Assembly (NCBI GenBank): GCA_900467745.1
Contig: UBQW01000016.1
Span: 310,001 to 374,000 of the forward strand
Length of the DNA stretch: 64,000 bases
Reading direction: 5' to 3'
Source: Hyphomicrobiales bacterium
Lineage (GTDB): Bacteria; Pseudomonadota; Alphaproteobacteria; Rhizobiales; Rhizobiaceae
The notes below the pieces were generated by a model. It saw only the letters and a list, made by a program, of their open reading frames with translations. It ran no database searches and had not been told where the DNA came from. A program made the translations under genes and the position numbers. Shown one piece after another: positions 27,162 to 36,769 of the stretch (its first letter is position 1; each line of letters starts with the position of its first letter).

Positions 27162-28657
27162 CGAAGGACTTCCTTGCCGTCCGCGGCATCCGGAAATCGT
27201 TCGGCCCGGTCGAGGTTCTGCATGGCGTGGACCTCGATCTCGCCGGCGGCACGATAACAGCGCTTCTTGGGGAAAATGGCGCCGGGAAGTCTACCTTCGT
27301 GCGCATTCTGGCCGGAGACCACCGGCCAGACGAAGGAACGATAGCGGTGGATGGCAAGGCGTCATCTTTCCATAGCGTCAGCGATGCAAGACAAGCTGGC
27401 ATAAGGCTGATTGCCCAGGAGATCGCAGACGCACCTACTCTAACGGTTGCCGAGAACATCGTTCTCGGCGCCTGGCCAACCAAAGGCGGGCTCATTGATC
27501 GACGCGCGGTGCTGCAGATGGCACGAGAGGCACTCGACCTTCTCGGCGCTGAACTGCCGCTGAAGGCGAAGGTCGCAAACCTTCGCCTCGGCGAGCGCCA
27601 GATCATCGAGATCGCGCGCGCGACGATTGGCGCATCGAAATGCATCATTTTCGACGAGGCGACGGCAGCACTCTCGGACGCGGAAGCGCGCAAACTCTTC
27701 CAGTTGATCCGGCGCCTGGCCGAACGCGGCGCGGCTGTTCTTTACATTACCCACCGTCTCGACGAGGTCTTTGCCCTCGCAGACCGGGTCTGCGTTCTGC
27801 GCGATGGCCGTGTTTCATTGGATCGCCCAACCGTTCAGGTCAATCAGGAGCAGGTGATCGAGGCGATGGTGGGACGGGCAGTTGCCCATGCCCGTCATTT
27901 GCTTGCCGCCCCCGCGTTGGCGACCAACCCGGTACTTGAGGTCGCTCATCTCGGCTCGGATGCTTTTTCGGATATCTCGTTCACGCTGAGACCCGGAGAG
28001 GTTCTCGGCATGTACGGCAAGGTCGGCTCTGGGGTTCAGGAGCTCTCAGCGTCCCTGGTTGGGGCGCGACCATTCGACAGCGGCACGCTTTTCGTCGACG
28101 GACGCCCAAAGCACTTCCGGCACCCCGCCGAGGCGATCGCCGCCTCGATCGGCCATTTGCCGGCTGACCGCGCCAGTGAAGGACTGCTGCGCACCATGAC
28201 ATTGGCGGAAAACCTTTCGGCACCCAGTTGGTCGAGATTGGCCAGGCACGGCATACTGAGCGGCGAGCGGCTGAGTTCCGCCTATGCCCGATGGCATCGT
28301 GAACTTCGCGTGAAAGCGGATCCCTCCGGCAATCAGACCATTACCGAGCTGTCTGGCGGCAATCAGCAGAAGGTTCTTCTCGGTCGTTGGCTTGAGGCAG
28401 GTTCGAGAATCCTCGTACTCACAGAACCGACGCGTGGTGTTGATGTCGGCGCCCGCCAGGAGATCTACCGCGTTCTCGCTGAACTGGCGGCCAAAGGCCA
28501 CGCAATCATTATCGCGACCTCCGACTACGAAGACATCAATGCAGTGGCCAGCCGGGCACTGATCCTGGTCCGTGGACAGATTGTCGCGGAAATACCCCAC
28601 GAGAAAATTTCGACTGAAACCCTGACCGAAGCCGCGGGAGGCGGTGTCCATGCATGA
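27158..28657 (+). CDS. RbsA/MglA-type sugar ABC transporter ATPase
   Basis: The 499-residue protein has two ABC domains. The first has Walker [10 protein letters not shown] near 37-45. Its signature is diverged (NLRLGERQ instead of LSGGQ) and is followed by IIFDEATAAL. The second has [14 protein letters not shown] and ILVLTEPTRGVDVG, where Walker B carries T in place of the usual D before E. This asymmetry is common in two-domain sugar ATPases. It overlaps the binding-protein gene by ATGA and the permease gene by eight bases. Confidence 0.9.
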   Translation: MTKDFLAVRGIRKSFGPVEVLHGVDLDLAGGTITALLGENGAGKSTFVRILAGDHRPDEGTIAVDGKASSFHSVSDARQAGIRLIAQEIADAPTLTVAENIVLGAWPTKGGLIDRRAVLQMAREALDLLGAELPLKAKVANLRLGERQIIEIARATIGASKCIIFDEATAALSDAEARKLFQLIRRLAERGAAVLYITHRLDEVFALADRVCVLRDGRVSLDRPTVQVNQEQVIEAMVGRAVAHARHLLAAPALATNPVLEVAHLGSDAFSDISFTLRPGEVLGMYGKVGSGVQELSASLVGARPFDSGTLFVDGRPKHFRHPAEAIAASIGHLPADRASEGLLRTMTLAENLSAPSWSRLARHGILSGERLSSAYARWHRELRVKADPSGNQTITELSGGNQQKVLLGRWLEAGSRILVLTEPTRGVDVGARQEIYRVLAELAAKGHAIIIATSDYEDINAVASRALILVRGQIVAEIPHEKISTETLTEAAGGGVHA

Positions 28658-29651
28658 CAATCTGCATTCCAAGGCGATGACAGCCATGACAGATATCGAT
28701 CCAGCCCGCGATAAAACCCCGCTCTGGAGAAGGGCTCCGGAATCGGCGGCGCTGCTCGCTTTCCTATTGGCAGAGATTGTCTTCTTCTCGCTCAGCTCGC
28801 CATACTTTCTGACCTGGGGCAATTGGGTCAATGTGATCACTGCCCTTTCGATCACCGGCGTTCTCGCCGCCGGTGGAACGATGTTGCTTATTGCTGGTCA
28901 ATTCGATCTATCGGTAGGCAGTGGCGTCGCCTTTGTCGCGCTGGTAATGGCGCTGACGGCAAACAGTATTGGGGTCGTACCGGCGAGCGCGCTCGCCTTG
29001 CTCGTCGGCATGGCTATCGGGGTCATCAACGGCTTCCTCGTTACCAAGATCGGCGTCAATGCGCTGATCACGACACTTGGGACCCTAGCGATCTTCCGAG
29101 GGCTGACCCAATCGATCGGTGGTGGCAAGAACCTGCTGATATCGAATTTCGACTGGGCAATCTGGCGACCGTTCCTCAACATCCCGGTTTCCGCACTCGT
29201 CTTTGTGCTGGTGGCCATCGTCGTCGGGATAGCTCTCAAACGCACGGTCTTCGGCCGGTCCATCTATGCAATCGGGGCCAATGAGAACGCTGCCCGCTTG
29301 GTCGGCATCAAAACGAAGCGCGTGGTCTTCCTGAGCTTTCTTCTATCCGGCGCCTTCATAGGTCTCTGCGGGCTCATGAGCGCCTCGCAGCTTGGATCGA
29401 CGTCCGGCACGACCGGTCTCGGCCTGGAGCTTGCCGTCGTCACGGCGGTCATTCTTGGGGGAACTTCGTTGAAGGGCGGGACCGGCACGATGTTTGGCAC
29501 AGTCATCGGCCTGCTGATTGTTGGCGTCTTGAACAATGGGCTGACGCTGATGAACATCAATTCGTCCTGGCAGCAGGCCGCTACCGGCATCCTGCTCATT
29601 CTCGCCGTTTCCTTCGACCAGCTTCGGCAGCGTCTCGTCGGGGGGCGTTGA
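28650..29651 (+). CDS. RbsC-type sugar ABC transporter permease
   Basis: The 333-residue protein starts at ATG 28650, inside the end of the ATPase gene and preceded by GGGAGG. It has about nine hydrophobic helices, the LIAGQFDLSVGS motif near 90 and the TAVILGGTSLKGGTGT motif near 270. It is the channel of the AraC-linked importer. Confidence 0.9.
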   Translation: MHDNLHSKAMTAMTDIDPARDKTPLWRRAPESAALLAFLLAEIVFFSLSSPYFLTWGNWVNVITALSITGVLAAGGTMLLIAGQFDLSVGSGVAFVALVMALTANSIGVVPASALALLVGMAIGVINGFLVTKIGVNALITTLGTLAIFRGLTQSIGGGKNLLISNFDWAIWRPFLNIPVSALVFVLVAIVVGIALKRTVFGRSIYAIGANENAARLVGIKTKRVVFLSFLLSGAFIGLCGLMSASQLGSTSGTTGLGLELAVVTAVILGGTSLKGGTGTMFGTVIGLLIVGVLNNGLTLMNINSSWQQAATGILLILAVSFDQLRQRLVGGR

Positions 29652-29656
29652 GAGCG

Positions 29657-31375
29657 ATGCAGGCGACATTCAAGCTGCTTGACAACGTGGACGTAACGAT
29701 GCGCGACGGCGTCGTCCTGAAAACCGACATCTGGCTTCCGGCAACGGAGAGAGCCAGCCCGGTACTTTTGCAACGGACACCTTATCGAAAGGAGACGCCC
29801 TTCGGGTCGCAGTATATTTCGGCGCTCGAGTTTCAAACGGCGCTTCGTCGCGGCTATGCTATCGCGATACAGGATACGCGTGGGCGTTACCAATCAGGCG
29901 GCGATTTCGTCCCTTTCGAATTTGAAGGATGCGACGGCGCCGATACGATCGGCTGGCTTCGGTCGCAGCCGTTCTGCAACGGAAACGTCGCGATGTTCGG
30001 CGCATCCTATGTCGGCGCCACGCAGGTGCTAGCGCTGTCCGAAAACCCACCCGGTCTATCAGCGATCGCGCCACAGCTCACAACGCTCCGCCACGACGAC
30101 ACTTGGATGTACCGCGGCGGCGCCTTGGAACTGGCATTCACGCTGTTGTGGATAATCGAGTCGCTCGGCCCCGATCACCTCCAGCATCGATTGAAGGCAA
30201 TGCCGCCGGGTGCGCGAGAACGCGCATTGGCTCTTCTCCAGCGTCTCCAACGGGACCCAGCATCGGCATTTGATCGGCTTCCCGTTCTCGATAGTGCATT
30301 GAGCGAGCTTGCACCCTACGTGCGTGAGTGGTTTGATCCAGAGGCAATAGGCGGCGAACGGACTATCGAGGCCGGTGGCTGGGCACAGCACAATAAGACA
30401 CCAATGCTGACCGTTGCAGGCTGGAACGACATCTTTCTCGAAGGATCCCTTGAGCTTTTTGCAAAAGCCAAGTCGAGGTGGCCGGATCACGGATACATGC
30501 CAGACCGCCTGATCATTGGCCCATGGTCACATGGAAATCCGAGCGATTGGCAGGGAAGCGAATGGTTGGGCTATGCGGCCTCTACTGTCGATCTTCCTGA
30601 AGAAAACCTCGCTTTCTTCGACGACATACTGACGGGCCGCGAACCAGCTTCACCAGTGGTCCGCTATTTTCGTTCAGGATCGAATAGCTGGCATGCAGCT
30701 CCGGACTGGCCTTTGCCGGGCACGACCCTGGTCTCTCATTTTCTAAATTGCGAACGTAACAGCCTGGATACGCTGCCGGCATCAACAGCAAGCGCCAGCT
30801 TCGTTTCTGATCCTCGATCGCCAGTGCCAAGCGCCGGTGGCGCCACATTTCTTCCCGGGCTTCTGCAGGGACGAAATTCCGGTCCGATTGAGCAATTCAA
30901 GGTCGAAGCGCGAGATGATGTAATCGTATTCACCGGCCCGCCCTTGCGAGACGATTTGGACGTAACTGGTCTTGTGTCAACAAATCTCTGGGTAACGTCC
31001 TCTGCTCCTACTTGCGATTGGACTGCAAGAGTGTGTGAGGTCGATCTAGAGGGCCGCAGTGTCGGTGTCGTAGATGGTATCGCTCGGTGGAGACCGACTG
31101 CGACTGGCGAGGGGCCAGTCGAGGTCACGATCCGTCTCGGTCATATCAGCCGCCTGTTTAAAAAGGGACATCGCTTGCGTCTGCAAATTGCATCCTCAAA
31201 TTTCCCGCGATTTGACCGTAACCCTCAATCCGGCGTGCCCTCGACGCTCGCCGATGAATCCAAGTTCAGGACTGCCACTCAGCATGTTTACTCAGGAGCG
31301 GCATTTCCAAGCTGTCTGAAGCTGCCGATAGTAGAAAGTGCGCACTCATGGTCGTCGCTTTCAGGGTCGAATTAA
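29657..31375 (+). CDS. CocE/NonD-family serine hydrolase (X-Pro dipeptidyl-peptidase S15 fold)
   Basis: The 572-residue protein has an S15-type alpha/beta-hydrolase core and a C-terminal jelly-roll domain. The triad is visible: S117 in GASYVG, an Asp in VAGWNDIFLEG near 250, and a His in GPWSHGNPSD near 289. The N-terminus MRDGVVLKTDIWLP is typical of the family. A TTG at 29648 is an alternative start. It follows the permease by five bases, so the imported compound may be an ester or amide conjugate of the sugar, which is inference. There is no signal peptide, so it acts in the cytoplasm. Confidence 0.85.
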   Translation: MQATFKLLDNVDVTMRDGVVLKTDIWLPATERASPVLLQRTPYRKETPFGSQYISALEFQTALRRGYAIAIQDTRGRYQSGGDFVPFEFEGCDGADTIGWLRSQPFCNGNVAMFGASYVGATQVLALSENPPGLSAIAPQLTTLRHDDTWMYRGGALELAFTLLWIIESLGPDHLQHRLKAMPPGARERALALLQRLQRDPASAFDRLPVLDSALSELAPYVREWFDPEAIGGERTIEAGGWAQHNKTPMLTVAGWNDIFLEGSLELFAKAKSRWPDHGYMPDRLIIGPWSHGNPSDWQGSEWLGYAASTVDLPEENLAFFDDILTGREPASPVVRYFRSGSNSWHAAPDWPLPGTTLVSHFLNCERNSLDTLPASTASASFVSDPRSPVPSAGGATFLPGLLQGRNSGPIEQFKVEARDDVIVFTGPPLRDDLDVTGLVSTNLWVTSSAPTCDWTARVCEVDLEGRSVGVVDGIARWRPTATGEGPVEVTIRLGHISRLFKKGHRLRLQIASSNFPRFDRNPQSGVPSTLADESKFRTATQHVYSGAAFPSCLKLPIVESAHSWSSLSGSN

Positions 31376-31615
31376 ATGCTTTGTCGCTTTTCCCATCATC
31401 TTGAATTACTCGCCTGTCGCTCGCTTATACCAGGTTGGGTTTGATCATCTTGATGAAAATCTGACCCGAAATACGCGCTATAGACATCTAGGAATTGATG
31501 CCCTGGATCTGCTAGGCGTCCGGTGCAGATTGATGCCATAGCGGATGCAGTGGCAGTTGACGATCTCCTCAACGCGCTAGTTAGAAGCGGGTTAAGCAGA
31601 AGATCGGAGTCTAGA

Positions 31616-33415
31616 TTGAAAGCCAGGATTGAAGACTATGCCCTGATCGGAGACTGCGAAACAGCAGCTCTTGTGTCCCGCGAAGGATCAATCGACTGGC
31701 TATGCTTCCCCCGATTTGACTCTCCCGCCTGCTTTGCAGCCCTGCTGGGAAACGAAGAGAATGGCAGATGGTCCATCTCCCCGTCCCAAAAATATCGCTC
31801 CGAACGGCGATATCAGAAAGACACGCTCATTCTGGAAACGACTTTCGAGACAGAAACCGGCGTCGCGGTCGTGCGTGATTTCATGCCGCTTCGAGATGGT
31901 GTGAATGACTTAGTTCGAATTGTTGAGGGCATAAGTGGCCACGTGGCGTTCGACTTTGAGCTTGTGATCCGCTTCGACTATGGGCGGACAGTGCCATGGG
32001 TGACACAGACCAAAGGCGGGACACTGACAGCCATCGCCGGTCCGGATATGCTTGTCCTCACCTCTCCTATCGAACTGGAAGGAGAGGACTTGAAGACGAA
32101 GGCATCTTTCGAAGTCTCAGCTGGCCACCAGCTTGCGTTCACACTCACATATTGCCCATCCCACCTGAAGATGCCGACCGCCGCAAAGATTGAAAACGCC
32201 ATCCGAGAGACAACCACTTTCTGGGAGGACTTCGTCGCCAAATGCCCCGATGTTGGCGAGTGGACCGAACAGGTCAAGCGTTCGCTCATCACGCTCAAAG
32301 CGCTCACCTTCATGCCGACTGGTGGGATCGTGGCGGCCGCGACGACCTCGCTTCCAGAGCAGCTCGGCGGGACGCGTAATTGGGATTATCGGTATTGCTG
32401 GCTTCGCGACGCGACCTTGACGTTGATGGCATTTATGAAGCTTGGCTACTACGATGAAGCCGCCGCGTGGCGTAACTGGTTGCTGCGTGCGGTTGCCGGG
32501 TCGCCTCACCAGATGCAGATCATGTACGGTGTGGCCGGTGAACGAAACCTGATGGAGTGGGAAGCAACCTGGCTCGAAGGATACCGGGATTCCACTCCAG
32601 TCAGGATTGGGAATGCTGCGGCCGAGCAGTTTCAGCTCGATGTGTATGGCGAGGTCGCAGATGCCATGACACAAGCCATAAGGGGTGGTCTTCCCCCGCA
32701 CCCCCGTGGCAAGTCGCTTAATTCCGCGTTGATCCCCTTCCTTTCAAAGGTCTGGCGCGATCCCGACGAGGGAATCTGGGAAGTCCGGGGCGACCGACAG
32801 CACTTCACATACTCGAAGGTCATGGCCTGGGTTGCTTTTGATCGTGCCTGCTGGATGGCGACCGAGGCTGGCGATCTGCAAGCTGCAAAGGAGCTGCGTG
32901 CTACCGCCGATGAAATCCACCGCGAAGTCTGCGAAAAGGCATACGACAAGACTATAGGGAGCTTCGTCCAAGCCTATGGATCAAAGACCCTCGACGCCAG
33001 TGTGCTGCACATAGGGCTGGTCGGCTTCCTGCCCGAAGATGATCCACGATACCTTGGGACCGTTGCAGCAATAGAGAACCGGCTTATGCGTGACGGACTG
33101 GTTCTGCGCTATGAGACAACCGAGGTTGAGGATGGATTGCCACCAGGCGAAGGGGCGTTCTTGGCGTGCAGTTTCTGGCTCGTAGATGCTCTTAGCCTGA
33201 TCGGACGTCAGGAGGATGCCAAGACGCTCTTTGAAAGGCTTCTACGAGTTTGCAATGATGTGGGCCTGCTATCTGAGGAATACGATTCACATCAAGAAGC
33301 AATGCTTGGCAACTTTCCCCAGGCTTTCAGCCATGTCGGCCTCATCAACAGTGCCCTCAATCTGGCCCGTCGGAAAGGCCCGGCAGACGAGCGATCAGAG
33401 ACTCAGACAAGCTGA
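31616..33415 (+). CDS. GH15-family glucosidase (glucoamylase or trehalase-like)
   Basis: The start is TTG 31616, with GGAG six bases upstream. The 599-residue protein begins KARIEDYALIGDCETAALVSREGSIDWLCFPRFDSPACF, the usual opening of bacterial GH15 enzymes. The (alpha/alpha)6 domain has GGTRNWDYRYCWLRDA near 265. The likely general acid lies in GIWEVRG near 410 and the general base Glu in PPGEGAFLACSFW near 545. It would release glucose from trehalose or alpha-glucans in the cytoplasm. The glucokinase gene 214 bases downstream can take the product into glycolysis. Confidence 0.88.
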   Translation: MKARIEDYALIGDCETAALVSREGSIDWLCFPRFDSPACFAALLGNEENGRWSISPSQKYRSERRYQKDTLILETTFETETGVAVVRDFMPLRDGVNDLVRIVEGISGHVAFDFELVIRFDYGRTVPWVTQTKGGTLTAIAGPDMLVLTSPIELEGEDLKTKASFEVSAGHQLAFTLTYCPSHLKMPTAAKIENAIRETTTFWEDFVAKCPDVGEWTEQVKRSLITLKALTFMPTGGIVAAATTSLPEQLGGTRNWDYRYCWLRDATLTLMAFMKLGYYDEAAAWRNWLLRAVAGSPHQMQIMYGVAGERNLMEWEATWLEGYRDSTPVRIGNAAAEQFQLDVYGEVADAMTQAIRGGLPPHPRGKSLNSALIPFLSKVWRDPDEGIWEVRGDRQHFTYSKVMAWVAFDRACWMATEAGDLQAAKELRATADEIHREVCEKAYDKTIGSFVQAYGSKTLDASVLHIGLVGFLPEDDPRYLGTVAAIENRLMRDGLVLRYETTEVEDGLPPGEGAFLACSFWLVDALSLIGRQEDAKTLFERLLRVCNDVGLLSEEYDSHQEAMLGNFPQAFSHVGLINSALNLARRKGPADERSETQTS

Positions 33416-33629
33416 AACCCAACACGGGCGCTGCCGCAAATCGCCCGCGCCTTCTCGAACCTCATGAGAAAGGAGCGTGATCTCTGTCTAAGCGCGTATC
33501 ACGCACGGATATCTCGTCGTCAAAATGCACAAAGACAGACTGTGACGGCTCCTTGTCTCGCAGTAGCCCTTGATAATTCGGGGAACCCAACGAGATCTAT
33601 CCAACCAGTCGCACAACGCAGGAAGCTTG

Positions 33630-34325
33630 ATGACACATACCAAGGTTGACCAGGTCGCGGACCAACAAGTTCTTGCCGTCGATATCGGCGGAAACCATAT
33701 CAAGATAATGAAGGATGGCTACGACGAGCGCAAAGTGAAGTCGGGGGCTTCATTGTCTGCGAAACACGCAGTCGACGCTATCAAACAACTCTCTGAGGGG
33801 ATTTCCTTCGACGTTCTGTCGATTGGCTATCCTGGCCCGGTTAAGAATAATCGACCGTCACTAGAGCCTGTCAACCTTGGTCCCGGCTGGAAGGATTTCG
33901 ATTTCGCTGAGGCGTTCGGAAAGCCGGTTAAATTGGTCAACGATGCACTAATGCAAGCGATTGGCAGCTACGAAGGCGGTAGGCTGCTTTTCCTAGGCCT
34001 AGGAACAGGCTTGGGTTCAGCGATGGTTATCGAAAATGTTGGGCAACCACTTGAGCTTGCTCACTTGCCATACAAAAAACACGGCACTTTTGAGGATTAC
34101 GTGGGGAGGCGCGGCCTCGAACGCAGGGGCGCGAAGAAATGGAAAGCTTCTGTTTTTGACGTTGTTGCTCGTTTGCAGGCGGCTCTCCTGCCGGACTACA
34201 TCGTAATCGGTGGAGGTCAGGTCGATGAGTTGGACGAGCTGCCAGATGGATGCCGCCGTGGTGACAATCGGCTGGCGTTTGTCGGCGCGAAGCGGCTATG
34301 GAGTGACGCGACTATTATCCAATGA
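33630..34325 (+). CDS. ROK-family polyphosphate-glucokinase-like protein
   Basis: The 231-residue protein has the ROK nucleotide-binding opening LAVDIGGNHIKI near 15-26, the substrate region LGPGWKDFDFAEAFGKPVKLVNDA (catalytic Asp in VNDA near 109), and LFLGLGTGLGSAMV. This is the short PpgK-like type that can use polyphosphate or ATP to phosphorylate glucose. GGAAG precedes ATG 33630. It pairs with the upstream GH15 gene. Confidence 0.85.
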   Translation: MTHTKVDQVADQQVLAVDIGGNHIKIMKDGYDERKVKSGASLSAKHAVDAIKQLSEGISFDVLSIGYPGPVKNNRPSLEPVNLGPGWKDFDFAEAFGKPVKLVNDALMQAIGSYEGGRLLFLGLGTGLGSAMVIENVGQPLELAHLPYKKHGTFEDYVGRRGLERRGAKKWKASVFDVVARLQAALLPDYIVIGGGQVDELDELPDGCRRGDNRLAFVGAKRLWSDATIIQ

Positions 34326-34430
34326 CGTCGGTTACCGCTATTCCGCTAGGAAAAAGGGGCAAACTTCTGCCCCGACATCACACATTGGCCAGCGTAATTG
34401 GAATTTGATTTCATTCGGTCAGATCGCATG

Positions 34431-34700
34431 TCATGGCTCGATTTTCCGTCCGCCGAAGAAACGGTCCCTCTCTGTCATGGCCGCATGCCCCGAAGCGTAC
34501 AAGAATGAGATTGCTTTCTGGATGTCAGAAAGGGCCTTCACAGATCGTTGCGAGATATAGTCACCGTCCGCATCCACGTTTTGTTGCAACGCTCTCCCGC
34601 AAATTGCAGCGAGCTTATCCACCTCAGGTGCGATGCTGTACAGCTGTTGTATGATGGCGTCCAAGTCAACCTTCGCACGCTCAGACATCCTATCTGCCAT
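34431..34700 (-). CDS. Small helical protein, unknown function
   Basis: The 89-residue protein has a strong AGGAGG seven bases before its ATG at 34698-34700, which supports it as a real gene. It is charged and helical, with MADRMSERAKVDLDAII at the start and a C-terminal KALSDIQKAISFLYASG segment. There is no signal peptide or membrane helix. It stands alone, convergent with the glucokinase gene. Confidence 0.65.
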   Translation of the reverse strand: MADRMSERAKVDLDAIIQQLYSIAPEVDKLAAICGRALQQNVDADGDYISQRSVKALSDIQKAISFLYASGHAAMTERDRFFGGRKIEP

Positions 34701-35082
34701 TTCAAGCCTCCTGGATTTACTCGGGTTGGCGGCATCTCAAGCTAAGAGCTTCGGGAAGTAGGAACCAAACGGTCGATGGAAAGGGATCGGGCAATCTGTG
34801 TTTCTCCGTTGGAGAACATGATCCCCGATCCTTCCTGTCGTCCTGACAAACGGAAGTCCAGGCTCAACTACCGAGAGAGGCGTCAAAAAGAATCAGCGCG
34901 GCGAACTCGCAAGCAGACGAGGCATACCTCAAGTCGGCCTAAACAACGACACAGAAAGGTCGGTGCAGAGACAGGGGGCGCCCGGCCAATCTTGCGACAG
35001 TGTCGACGGAGGGGCTCGACGGGTCCACTTTGCTTCATTAAACAAATCGGGAGGGAGTGGGGCTTCCCCATTGGAGGAAAGA
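34701..35082. other. Intergenic region
   Basis: No gene is supported between the small helical protein and the MFS gene. The forward frame here is Arg-rich without domain features. The only clear signal is GGAGG at 35072-35076 before the MFS start. Confidence 0.5.
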
Positions 35083-36319
35083 ATGAGCGTTTCGGAGACG
35101 GCGCCGTCCGTCGTTTCACAGCCACGTGTGCATCTGCTGGTCCTGTTGTCGTTGGGCCTGTCTCACCTCTGCAACGACACCATCCAGTCGCTTACCCGCG
35201 GTCTACCCCATATTGAAGTCCAATTTCTCGCTCGACTTCATGCAGATCGGCATCATAACGCTGGTGTTCCAGATTGCAGGCGCGTTGCTGCAGCCAGCAA
35301 TCGGCCTCTACACTGACCGCCATCCTCTGCCCTACTCGGCCGTATTCGGAATGGCCTTCACGCTCGCGGGCCTGATCAGCCTAGCCTATGCATCATCATA
35401 TGTACTAATCTTGGTATCAGTAACGCTCGTGGGCATCGGCTCATCAATCTTCCATCCGGAAGCTACGCGCGCTGCACGTTATGCCTCTGGTGGGAGACAA
35501 GGCCTGGCGCAAGGCATCTTTCAGGTTGGTGGACAGATAGGTGGCGCCCTTGGTCCGCTCTGCGCGGCCATCTTCATCGTGTCGAATGGCAGGCACAGTC
35601 TAGTCTTCTTCTCATCAATGATCTTGCTCGCCATGCTTCTTCTTGGATGGAGCGCTCGTCAGTATTGGTCGATCCAGTCCCAGTTCGAGGCCGCGGCCCG
35701 CAGTTCAAATGCCAAGGGCGGGCGAAAGGAGCACTCTCGCGGGACCGTCACCATCGGCCTCATTGTTCTGACGCTGTTAATGGGATCGAAGCTGACCTAT
35801 CTTGAAAGCTTCCGGTCCTTCTACACCTTCTACCTGATCGACCGCTTCGACATATCTGTGTCGACATCCCAGTTGATGCTGTTCGTATTCTTCATCTCTT
35901 CGGCTGCAGGCGTCCTACTTGGCGGCATCGTAGGGGACCGGATGGGCAGATATCGGATTATCTGGATTTCGATCCTGGGGCCGCTGCCCTTGACAATGTT
36001 GCTGCCCTACGCCGATCTTTTCTGGACGGGCGTACTCACGATTGGCATCAATCTTGTCATGGCAAGCGCGTTTGCCTCCATAATGATTTACGCGATGGAT
36101 CTTGTGCCCAAGCGTATTGGTCTGATTGGCGGCATGTTCTACGGACTAAACTTCGCAATTGGTGGTATCGCCGCGGCATTTCTGGGCAGCCTGACTGACA
36201 AGATCGGAATCGAAGGGGTTTACCAGATCTGCTCATTCATTCCAATTGCAGGCTTCTTGGCAATCTTCCTGCCACGCCTTGCCCCAACCCTTCCTAGTAA
36301 AAGAAACCCAAAACCGTGA
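35083..36319 (+). pseudogene. Frameshifted fosmidomycin-resistance-type MFS transporter
   Basis: The true start is ATG 35083, with GGAGG six bases upstream. The first frame gives MSVSETAPSVVSQPRV and then LLVLLSLGLSHLCNDTIQSL, the typical first helix of the Fsr family. After CTT 35191-35193 the frame is wrong; the family sequence LPAVYPILKSNFSLDFMQIG resumes in another frame from CCC 35195. Two missing bases at 35193-35195 (or one extra) explain it. The rest is intact to 36319, with MFS motifs TDRHPLP near residue 70 and GDRMGRYR near 285. It is either a recently broken gene or a sequencing error. Intact, it would be an about 412-residue proton-driven exporter. Confidence 0.82.
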
Positions 36320-36769
36320 AACGGCTGCGCCATAGCTGCCTGCGAACAGACATTCACGCTCCAGTCTGGCCGTGTCGACTGGACAGCTATGGGAAATGCC
36401 CCTGCGGCCGCATAGAATAGCTTGATATTTAGAGCTACCGAGCCGAAGAGGCGCAAGTCATCGTCTGCCACCTGTAAACGTTTTTCTGCAGTTGACTCTT
36501 ATTGCGAGCGCCGGAGAACGAGGGCTCGAATTTTATCCGTCAAAAGCGGAGACGGTGGGCGCACGCGTCTCTTTTGCGCGCGATTATATACGATGCAACT
36601 TAGTAAATTGCAGCTTCCAAAAACCCGACGGTCGCCGCAGGAGTGAGGGGCGGTTGAGGTTCTGAGCAAACATTTCTTTCCTGCTCTTACTGGTGAACTT
36701 CCCGCCATTGTCACAGCACCGTCATAAAATAAGGCGACATCTTGCGTCCGATTAATCTTGGATGCTGGC
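36320..36769. other. Intergenic region upstream of the decarboxylase
   Basis: No gene is supported. Short open frames here have no family resemblance. The last 60 bases are relatively AT-rich (GTCATAAAATAAGG) and probably hold the decarboxylase promoter, but no clear -35/-10 pair is seen. Confidence 0.5.

Noticed and set aside
34776-35216. 146-codon forward frame before the MFS gene
   Set aside because: It is Arg-rich and overlaps the true MFS start in another frame.
36320-36660. Possible phage-type small gene before the decarboxylase
   Set aside because: The short forward frame (36422-36646) has no ribosome binding site, no domain and random-looking composition.
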